In this document: one piece after another, positions 7,130 to 12,356 of the stretch
Numbering within the stretch: the stretch's first letter is position 1
Layout of the letters: the number at the start of each line of letters is the position of its first letter
Assembly: GCA_021414185.1 (NCBI GenBank)
Contig: JAIOOZ010000693.1
Coordinates: 1-12,356 of the forward strand
Reading direction: 5' to 3'
Origin: Betaproteobacteria bacterium
GTDB taxonomy: Bacteria > Pseudomonadota > Gammaproteobacteria > Burkholderiales > SG8-41
DNA length: 12,356 bases
Program-made: the position numbers and the translations under genes
Notes under the pieces: model-generated
Told to the model about the DNA's origin: nothing
What the model saw: the letters and a program-made list of their open reading frames with translations, nothing else
Database searches by the model: none

Positions 7130-7918
7130 TCATAGAAATTCAATTAACGCATCGAGCACGGCATCGGGCTGCTCGGCCATCAGCGCGTGGCCGCTACCAT
7201 CCAGCACAACCGAACGGGCGTGCGGTATGCGTTGCACGAGTTCCTGCGACGCGCGCAAGGGCGTCATCTGGTCGCGATTGCCGGCAATTGCCAGCACCGG
7301 GCACTTGACGTTGCCAGCGGCGTTGGCGCCCGCCGTGTAGTCGTTGCACGCCTTGAAGTCGGCGTACAGCACATCGCGCGCCTGGCGCTCCATCAGGCGC
7401 ATGTTCATGCCGAGCATCCACATGCCGGGCGCCGTGTTGCCGCCTATCTGCGCGCGATTGCCGTGCGACCACACGTTGATCATCTCGAGTGCCGCGTGAT
7501 CGTTGGCGCGAGCGGCTTCGAGCAACGGAGCCGCCACCGCCATCGGTGCTGCGCTCCCAAGCAAGGCGAGCCTGGTGACGCGTGACGGATGCCGTGCTGC
7601 GAATTCGAGTGCAACCAGCGAGCCCATGCTGTGACCGGCGACGCTGGCTTGAGCTACACCGGCAGCATCGAGCAAATTGGCAATCCAGTCGGCGAGTTCT
7701 GCGACAGACCCGAGCGCAGGGCCCGCAGAGCGGCCGTGGCCGGGTAAATCGGGAACCAGCACGTTGCGGCCGTGGTATGCGAAGTAACGGCTTTGCAGCG
7801 CCCATGCGCTGTGGTCCTGTTCACCACCGTGAATGAATACGACGGTTGGCAACGCTGCGTCCAGCGCGCGACCGGCGGTGTAGGCGTATGCGCTGCGGCC
7901 GAGTACGTCGAGCTTCAT
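7130..7918 (-). CDS. Alpha/beta-fold hydrolase
   Basis: The 262-residue product is a typical single-domain serine hydrolase of the alpha/beta fold, probably cytoplasmic since no signal peptide is seen. The oxyanion segment HGG is at 30-32. The nucleophile elbow GHSMG places the catalytic serine at 97. The acid is probably D216 (in AGNRDQMTP) and the base H244 (in GSGHALMAEQP). The PDLPGHGRS segment (56-64) is also standard. Such proteins include esterases, lactonases and C-C bond hydrolases, and the substrate cannot be assigned. The ATG lies only 4 bp after the metY stop codon, suggesting a shared transcript and coupled translation. It is not MetX, although that enzyme shares the fold and supplies MetY's substrate: it is far too short and lacks MetX-type motifs. 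Its 3' end faces comEC with 20 bp between and no obvious terminator. Confidence 0.9.
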   Translation of the reverse strand: MKLDVLGRSAYAYTAGRALDAALPTVVFIHGGEQDHSAWALQSRYFAYHGRNVLVPDLPGHGRSAGPALGSVAELADWIANLLDAAGVAQASVAGHSMGSLVALEFAARHPSRVTRLALLGSAAPMAVAAPLLEAARANDHAALEMINVWSHGNRAQIGGNTAPGMWMLGMNMRLMERQARDVLYADFKACNDYTAGANAAGNVKCPVLAIAGNRDQMTPLRASQELVQRIPHARSVVLDGSGHALMAEQPDAVLDALIEFL

Positions 7919-7922
7919 CGCG

Positions 7923-9218
7923 TCAGGTTTTCTGCGACGCGTATAGCGCGCGGCTCAGGTCTTCGATCAGGTCCGCGGCATCTTCGAGCCCGATGGACAA
8001 CCTGATGGTGCCCGCAGTGATTCCGGCCTTGCGCAACGCGGCCTCATCCATGCGGTAGTGCGTGGTGCTCGCCGGATGGATCACCAGCGACTTGGCATCG
8101 CCGACATTGGCCAGATGGGAAAACACGCGCAACGTATCGATGAAACTGCGACCCGCTGGACGTCCGCCTTTCAGGCTGAACGTGAAGATGGCGCCGCAGC
8201 CTTTGGGCAGCAGTTTTTTGGCGAGCTCATGGTCGGGATGCTGCGGCAATTCGGGATAGACCACTGCATCCACCGCATCGTGCGCGGCGAGGAAGGTGAC
8301 GATCTTGCGCGTGTTCTCGACGTGGCGCTGCATGCGCAGCGGCAGCGTTTCTATGCCTTGCAGAATATGGAACGCATTGGTGGGGCTCATGCACGCGCCG
8401 AAATCGCGCAGGCCTTCGCGCCGCGCGCGCAGCAGGAAGGCAGCCACGGTCGACTCTTCGTCGAACACCATGCCGTGAAATCCGTCATACGGCTCGGACA
8501 GCAGCGGAAATTTTCCCGACGTTTCCCAGTCGAATTTTCCGCTATCCACCAGTACGCCGCCGATGGCGATGCCGTGGCCGCCCAGAAATTTGGTCGCCGA
8601 GTGATACAGAAGATCGGCGCCCAGCGCGAAAGGCTGCATCAGGTAGGGTGTGGTGAAAGTGGCGTCTACCAGCAGCGGCAGCCCGGCGGCATGCGCGACT
8701 TCCGCAACGCGTGGGATGTCCAGCACGTCCAGGCCCGGATTGCCGAGCGTCTCGCCGAAGACCAGCCGCGTATTCGGCCGGATCGCGGCGCGGAATGCAT
8801 CCACGTCGCGCGGATCGACAAACGTGGTCTCTATGCCGAAGCGCGACAGCGTGTATTGCAGCAGATTGTGCGAGCCGCCATAAAGCGCGCTGGAGGCGAC
8901 GATATGCGATCCGGCTCCCATCAGCGTTGCAATGGCGAGATGCAAAGCGGCCTGGCCGCTTGCTACCGCTATCGCGCCAACGCCGCCTTCGAGCGCCGCA
9001 ATGCGCTCTTCGAGCACCGCGCAGGTGGGATTCGAGATGCGCGAATAAACATGGCCTGCCCGCTCCATATTGAATAGCGCCGCCGCCTGGTCGGTGTCCT
9101 TGAAAACAAAGCTGGTGGTCTGATATATCGGCGTTGCGCGTGCGCCGTACAGCGGATCAGGCTGCTGACCGGCGTGCAGTGAGAGCGTGTCGAAGCTGAA
9201 TGATTTTGGAACGGCCAT
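7923..9218 (-). CDS. metY: O-acetylhomoserine sulfhydrylase (PLP-dependent)
   Basis: MetY joins O-acetyl-L-homoserine with sulfide (or methanethiol) to give homocysteine (or methionine) and acetate, the direct sulfhydrylation route to methionine. The 431-residue length matches O-acetylhomoserine aminocarboxypropyltransferases and exceeds the roughly 380-400 of cystathionine gamma-synthase/beta-lyase. Visible motifs of the Cys/Met metabolism PLP family are YSRISNPT (58-65), ASGQAALH (86-93), GETLGNPGLDV (155-165), D185 in LVDATF (contact to the pyridine nitrogen), and SATKFLGGHG (207-216) with K210 as the Schiff-base lysine. The C-terminal HPASTTHYRM and TIRLSIGLED segments are also standard. 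The ATG is preceded by GGAGG 4 bases upstream. That site can pair with an adjacent CCTCC. The alpha/beta hydrolase follows after 4 bp. The exported protein gene lies 73 bp upstream on the same strand. Confidence 0.95.
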   Translation of the reverse strand: MAVPKSFSFDTLSLHAGQQPDPLYGARATPIYQTTSFVFKDTDQAAALFNMERAGHVYSRISNPTCAVLEERIAALEGGVGAIAVASGQAALHLAIATLMGAGSHIVASSALYGGSHNLLQYTLSRFGIETTFVDPRDVDAFRAAIRPNTRLVFGETLGNPGLDVLDIPRVAEVAHAAGLPLLVDATFTTPYLMQPFALGADLLYHSATKFLGGHGIAIGGVLVDSGKFDWETSGKFPLLSEPYDGFHGMVFDEESTVAAFLLRARREGLRDFGACMSPTNAFHILQGIETLPLRMQRHVENTRKIVTFLAAHDAVDAVVYPELPQHPDHELAKKLLPKGCGAIFTFSLKGGRPAGRSFIDTLRVFSHLANVGDAKSLVIHPASTTHYRMDEAALRKAGITAGTIRLSIGLEDAADLIEDLSRALYASQKT

Positions 9219-9222
9219 GGAA

Positions 9223-9235
9223 CCTCCACAGGAGG
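9223..9235 (-). promoter_or_regulatory. Hairpin that pairs with the metY ribosome-binding site
   Basis: In the minus-strand transcript the order is CCUCC, UGU, GGAGG, then four bases and the metY start codon. GGAGG is the ribosome-binding site and is exactly complementary to the preceding CCUCC, giving a 5-bp, GC-rich stem with a 3-base loop. A TACAAT hexamer (9245-9240) just upstream could be a local -10 element, which would start transcripts near 9233 and omit much of the upstream arm. That hexamer has no good -35 partner. The pairing is seen in the sequence; regulation is inferred. Confidence 0.4.
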
Positions 9236-9291
9236 GCCCATTGTAACAACGCAGAGGATCGGTGCAGGGCGCGGCGCGCGTGGCGCCGGAT

Positions 9292-9678
9292 TTAAAACTT
9301 CCTGTTCAGCATGACGCCCGGCGCGCGCTTGGGCGACAGGCCCAGCACGCTGCTCGGGCTCAATTCGACTGTCGAGGAAGAATTGAGATTGAGGCCGACG
9401 CCGACGCCCCATTCGTTCTTCTGATCTAGCGGCATGACCAGCCCTTTGGTGTCGCGGTGGTAGTCGATGCCGAATGGCAAGGTGATGCCGGCAGGAAGAT
9501 TAGAAGTCTGCGGCTTGAGTCCAAGCTGGCCGGGCGCAAGTCTCGCGCGCAACGTATCCGAGTCGAGATTGATTGGCGGATGCAGATTAGCCGGCGGAGA
9601 TACTGTATCTCCGGCGCTCTGTGCGAGGCAGGTCGTTACAAACGAACCAGCGGCAATCAGCATCAACGTTCGATACAT
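9292..9678 (-). CDS. Small exported protein of unknown function
   Basis: I do not recognise this 128-residue product. It starts with a good signal peptide (MYRT, then a hydrophobic core to about residue 19), probably cleaved after CLA or CLAQ, leaving about 108 residues in the periplasm or outer membrane. The only cysteine, C17, lies inside the signal peptide, and VTTC is a poor lipobox, so a lipoprotein is unlikely. The mature part is rich in Pro, Leu, Asn and Ser. It contains alternating glycine-rich strands (WGVGVGLNLN, 90-99) and ends in MLNRKF. A C-terminal phenylalanine and an amphipathic strand recall outer-membrane beta proteins, but the chain is too short for a normal barrel. GGAGG lies 7 bases before the ATG and a good sigma70-like promoter is upstream, supporting a real gene. 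It lies between tag and metY on the same strand. Confidence 0.75.
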   Translation of the reverse strand: MYRTLMLIAAGSFVTTCLAQSAGDTVSPPANLHPPINLDSDTLRARLAPGQLGLKPQTSNLPAGITLPFGIDYHRDTKGLVMPLDQKNEWGVGVGLNLNSSSTVELSPSSVLGLSPKRAPGVMLNRKF

Positions 9679-9721
9679 CGCGCGCCTCCATCGTTTTTAT
9701 GTTGCGTTTGCAGTGGCCGGG

Positions 9722-9733
9722 CTGTCTGGACAG
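9722..9733. repeat. Short inverted repeat in leader of exported-protein gene
   Basis: CTGTC and GACAG flank a 2-base centre, 44-55 bases upstream of the start codon at 9678 and a little downstream of the predicted transcription start. This could be a small operator half-site pair or chance. Confidence 0.25.
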
Positions 9734-9757
9734 TCTATCGGCCGGCGGATTGGTTCT

Positions 9758-9787
9758 ATTATCAACCTGAAACCGTGATTTTTTCAA
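9758..9787 (-). promoter_or_regulatory. Sigma70-like promoter for exported-protein gene (and perhaps metY)
   Basis: On the minus strand TTGAAA (9787-9782) and GATAAT (9763-9758) are separated by 18 bp, each matching consensus at five of six positions. The -35 hexamer overlaps the tag stop codon, so this would be an internal promoter between tag and the small exported-protein gene. Transcription would begin near 9751, with a leader of about 70 bases, and could continue into metY and the hydrolase, since no terminator-like stem plus T-run is visible at 9219-9291. Confidence 0.5.
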
Positions 9788-10368
9788 CAGTTGCGTGAAG
9801 GCGGGCGGGCGCCCGATTTTTCACGAAAACAGGTTGTCAGATGGTCGTTTACCATGCCGGTGGCCTGCATAAAGGCATAGCAAATAGTGGTGCCGACAAA
9901 ACGAAATCCCAAACGCTTCAATTCTTTACTCATCTTATCTGACACTATGGTTGAAGTCGGAACCTGGCGCAAATGGCGCCAGCGGTTGCGCCTGGGTTTG
10001 CCGTCGACGAACTGCCAAATAAATTGGTCGAACGAGCCAAATTTTTGCTGCACCGCAATAAGTGCGCGTGCATTGCTGACCGTGGACTCGATTTTCAGGC
10101 GATTGCGCACGATGCCCGGGTCAAGCATCAGTGCGGCGATTTTGCGTTTGTCGTAGCGCGCGACCTTGCGCGGATCGAAATTCGCGAACTCGGCGCGATA
10201 GTTCTCGCGCTTGTTGAGTATTGTGTTCCACGAGAGCCCGGCTTGCGCGCCTTCGAGCGTCAGGAATTCGAACAGCGTGCGGTCGTCATGTACAGGCACG
10301 CCCCATTCGGTGTCGTGATACCGGGTCATCAGCGGCGTAGAGTCCGCCCATGCGCAACGTTTACTCAT
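9784..10368 (-). CDS. tag: DNA-3-methyladenine glycosylase I
   Basis: Tag excises 3-methyladenine from DNA in base-excision repair of alkylation damage. The 194-residue product matches the family closely: KRCAWADSTPLMTRYHDTEW at the N-terminus, EGAQAGLSWNTIL (39-51), KRENYR (53-58), VPTSTIVSDKMSK (136-148) and FVGTTICYAFMQATGMVNDH (157-176). The structural zinc ligands correspond to C5, H18, H176 and C180. The base-pocket residues Y17, E39 and W47 line up with E. coli Y16, E38 and W46. The last dozen residues (about 183-194) are a polar tail without family motifs. There is no clear ribosome-binding site. A GATAAT hexamer at 10382-10377 would place transcription within a few bases of the ATG, so a leaderless message is possible, though the -35 is poor. 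The gene is divergent from relA. A second alkylation glycosylase, of AlkA type, is at 3357-3977. Confidence 0.96.
   Translation of the reverse strand: MSKRCAWADSTPLMTRYHDTEWGVPVHDDRTLFEFLTLEGAQAGLSWNTILNKRENYRAEFANFDPRKVARYDKRKIAALMLDPGIVRNRLKIESTVSNARALIAVQQKFGSFDQFIWQFVDGKPRRNRWRHLRQVPTSTIVSDKMSKELKRLGFRFVGTTICYAFMQATGMVNDHLTTCFREKSGARPPSRNC
9794..9825. repeat. Inverted repeat within the 3' end of tag
   Basis: CGTGAA (9794-9799) and TTCACG (9820-9825) are perfect complements enclosing the 10-bp palindrome CGGGCGCCCG (9806-9815). The structure covers codons for the polar C-terminal tail of Tag. It is not followed by a T-run in the direction of tag transcription, so it is not a classic intrinsic terminator. 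Confidence 0.35.
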
Positions 10369-10377
10369 GATGTCGGA

Positions 10378-10406
10378 TTATCGCAGGTGTTGAAGTCGCG
10401 TAAAAT
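10378..10406 (+). promoter_or_regulatory. Possible sigma70-like promoter for relA
   Basis: TTATCG (10378-10383, three of six matches to the -35 consensus) and TAAAAT (10401-10406, five of six to the -10) are spaced by 17 bp in the tag-relA divergent gap. Transcription would start near 10413, leaving about 49 bases of leader. The -35 match is weak. Confidence 0.3.
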
Positions 10407-10461
10407 CGGGCCGCATGAAAAAGCATGGAAAATTCGCAACCCAGACGATGTAAATCGACAT

Positions 10462-12356
10462 ATGGCACGCGTGACGCATTTGAAACTGGTGACGGCTCCC
10501 GACCACGAGCGGGCAGCGGCATGGATGGCCGCGCTCGCTGCCGACTGTCCGGCGGCTGATGTCGACTTGCTGAAGCGCGTGCTCGAGTGGCTGGCGCCGT
10601 TGTTGCACGAGGAAACTGCGAAGGGCGGGGAGCCGGCGCTGGAGCACGTGCTGAACACTGCCACGCTGCTGCGCGATCTGAAGCTCGATGCCGAGTGCCT
10701 GGCCGCGAGCCTGTTGGTGCCGGCGGCCGCGAAGCACGACGCCGTGGTGGAAATACGCGACCGCTTCGGGCCGCGTGTCGCGGAACTGGCGGATGGCGTC
10801 GCGCGCATGGCGATGATCGAAAGCCTGGGCGACCGCGCGCGGAACGCAGATGCGCCTGCGCAGTTGGAAGGCCTGCGCAAAATGCTGCTGGCGATGGCGC
10901 AGGACGTGCGCGTCGTGCTGATCAAGCTCGCGGAACACACGCAGACCCTGCGTTTCGTCGTCAAGTGCGACGATGCGCAGTTGCGCCACGACACGGCGCG
11001 CCTTGCGCGCGACATTTACGCACCGCTCGCCAACCGGCTCGGCGTCTGGCAACTGAAATGGGAACTCGAGGACCTGGCGCTGCGCATACTGGAGCCGGAA
11101 ACCTATAAACGCATTGCCGGCCTGCTCGACGAAAAGCGCAGCGGCCGCGAGCAGTACATCGAAATGGCCATTGCGCGCCTGCGCGAAGAGTTTGCTCGCG
11201 CAGGCATCAAGGCCGAAATCAGCGGCCGGCCCAAGCACATCTACAGCATCTACAACAAGATGCGGCGCAAGGGCGTCGATTTCGACGCGCTCTACGACGT
11301 GCGCGCGGTGCGCGTGCTGGTTGGCGACATCAGGGACTGCTATGCGGCGCTCGATCTCGTGCACCGTTTATGGAGCCCGTTGCCGAACGAATTCGACGAT
11401 TACATCGCCAAACCCAAAGGCAACAATTACCGCTCGTTGCATACGGCCGTCATCGGCGCGGAGGGCAAGCCGCTGGAAATCCAGATCCGCACGTTTGAGA
11501 TGCACCAGCACTCCGAATACGGAGTCGCAGCGCACTGGCGCTACAAGGAAGGCGTGCGCAGCGACGTCGGCTATGACGACAAAATCGCGTGGCTGCGGCA
11601 AATCGTGGAGTGGAAGGACGAGGTCGCCGATGCGGGAGACGTCGCGGCGCAGTTTCGCAGCGAGCTTTTCGCGGACACGATCTACGTGCTGACGCCGCAG
11701 GGCCGCGTCATCGATTTGCCGCGGGACGCGACGCCAATCGATTTTGCGTACCACGTGCATACGGATCTCGGCCATCGCTGCCGTGGCGCGCGGGTCGACG
11801 GCGTGATGGTGCCGCTCAACACGCCGCTTGCCAACGGTCAGCGGGTGGAGATCATCGCCGCGAAGCAGGGCGGGCCCAGCCGCGACTGGCTGAATCCGGC
11901 GCTCGGGTTTTTGAAAAGTGCGGGCGCACGCGGCAAGGTCAGGCAATGGTTCAATCGCCTGAACCACGAAGTCTCGGTGGCGGAAGGGCGCGAGATCCTG
12001 GAAAAAGAATTGCAGCGCGAGGGCATGACGGGAGTCAATCTCGACAAGTTCGCGCAGGAGTTCGGGTTCGCCAAGCTGAACGACTTCCTCGCCGAACTGG
12101 GTCGTGGTGAAATCAGCCCGCGCCAGATTCAGACTGCATTACGGGTTGAAGACGCACCGCCTGCTATAGTCGATGAGCAACCGATCGTTAGAAAACCGCG
12201 CGCGCAGCCGGGCGGCATATTGATCGTGGGCGTTGACAAACTGCTGACAGTGCCGGCGCGCTGCTGCAAGCCGGCGCCGCCCGACGCCATCATTGGTTTC
12301 GTGTCGCGCGGACGCGGGGTCACGATACACCGGCGGGGTTGCGTGAACGTAAAACG
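10462..12356 (+). CDS. relA: GTP pyrophosphokinase RelA, (p)ppGpp synthetase (3' end beyond window)
   Basis: RelA makes (p)ppGpp from ATP and GTP or GDP on starved ribosomes carrying uncharged tRNA. The 631 visible residues cover most of a protein usually about 740 long. The N-terminal hydrolase region is degenerate: where active enzymes have the HD motif this protein reads SLLVPAAAKHD (83-93), and the later site reads LAEHTQTLR (156-164). The synthetase domain is intact, from RPKHIYSIYNKM (256-267) to AAHWRYKEG (356-364). It has EFDD at 310-313, the ExDD signature of monofunctional RelA rather than the RxKD of SpoT/Rel. A TGS domain follows (about 405-466). The zinc-finger region shows CC at 601-602 and H623, C627; the final ACT/RRM domain is outside the window. 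The ATG at 10462 aligns with RelA N-termini, although the frame is open upstream (a GTG at 10387 is possible) and no clear ribosome-binding site is seen. It is divergent from tag by 93 bp. Confidence 0.96.
   Translation, partial: MARVTHLKLVTAPDHERAAAWMAALAADCPAADVDLLKRVLEWLAPLLHEETAKGGEPALEHVLNTATLLRDLKLDAECLAASLLVPAAAKHDAVVEIRDRFGPRVAELADGVARMAMIESLGDRARNADAPAQLEGLRKMLLAMAQDVRVVLIKLAEHTQTLRFVVKCDDAQLRHDTARLARDIYAPLANRLGVWQLKWELEDLALRILEPETYKRIAGLLDEKRSGREQYIEMAIARLREEFARAGIKAEISGRPKHIYSIYNKMRRKGVDFDALYDVRAVRVLVGDIRDCYAALDLVHRLWSPLPNEFDDYIAKPKGNNYRSLHTAVIGAEGKPLEIQIRTFEMHQHSEYGVAAHWRYKEGVRSDVGYDDKIAWLRQIVEWKDEVADAGDVAAQFRSELFADTIYVLTPQGRVIDLPRDATPIDFAYHVHTDLGHRCRGARVDGVMVPLNTPLANGQRVEIIAAKQGGPSRDWLNPALGFLKSAGARGKVRQWFNRLNHEVSVAEGREILEKELQREGMTGVNLDKFAQEFGFAKLNDFLAELGRGEISPRQIQTALRVEDAPPAIVDEQPIVRKPRAQPGGILIVGVDKLLTVPARCCKPAPPDAIIGFVSRGRGVTIHRRGCVNVK

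Noticed and set aside
7130..7918. Alpha/beta hydrolase as MetX (homoserine O-acetyltransferase)
   Set aside because: The location next to metY was suggestive, but 262 residues is about 100 too few and the GHSMG elbow and lid pattern are those of generic hydrolases.
8058..9077. Long plus-strand open frame (about 339 codons) opposite metY
   Set aside because: It is fully antisense to a clear metY, has no recognisable domain, and is rich in Arg/Ala/Gly as expected for a shadow frame in GC-rich DNA.
10378..11364. Long minus-strand open frame (about 328 codons) opposite relA
   Set aside because: It lies antisense to the conserved RelA N-terminal and synthetase regions and shows no family motif.

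Overview
The window is a 12.4-kb stretch of GC-rich, densely coding bacterial chromosome, most likely from a betaproteobacterium (Burkholderiales or a close relative). The grounds are the family content: two Bug-type periplasmic solute receptors, a family greatly expanded in that class; a dedicated RelA-type stringent-response synthetase, typical of Beta-/Gammaproteobacteria; a ComEC plus DUF2062 pair; and a methionine-pathway MetY. I see no rRNA, tRNA, CRISPR array, phage gene, transposase or plasmid function.

Layout. (1) 107-3187, plus strand: a Bug/TctC-like receptor, a persulfide dioxygenase-rhodanese fusion and a second Bug/TctC-like receptor, closely spaced like an operon. (2) 3188-3356: a gap between convergent genes, almost filled by an imperfect nested inverted repeat of about 150 bp. 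(3) 3357-4542, minus strand: DUF2062 membrane protein, then an AlkA-like DNA glycosylase 4 bp downstream. (4) 4713-7109, plus strand: ComEC/Rec2 DNA-uptake channel, divergent from DUF2062. (5) 7130-10368, minus strand, in transcription order: tag (3-methyladenine glycosylase I), a small unrecognised exported protein, metY (O-acetylhomoserine sulfhydrylase) and an alpha/beta hydrolase starting 4 bp after metY. (6) 10462 to the window edge, plus strand: relA, divergent from tag and cut off at its zinc-finger region.

Functional themes. Sulfur metabolism appears twice: persulfide oxidation/transfer in region 1 and sulfide assimilation into homocysteine by MetY in region 5. Alkylation-damage repair also appears twice, as an AlkA-like glycosylase and Tag about 6 kb apart. 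The rest is housekeeping (stringent response, DNA uptake). No gene encodes an obviously new multi-gene system. The points most worth checking are the dioxygenase-rhodanese gene between two orphan receptors, the palindromic element at 3201-3353, the hairpin that could mask the metY ribosome-binding site, and the exported protein of unknown function with a good sigma70-like promoter.

All gaps between genes are under 300 bp. Every coding call rests on motifs read by eye; no alignment or database search was done.
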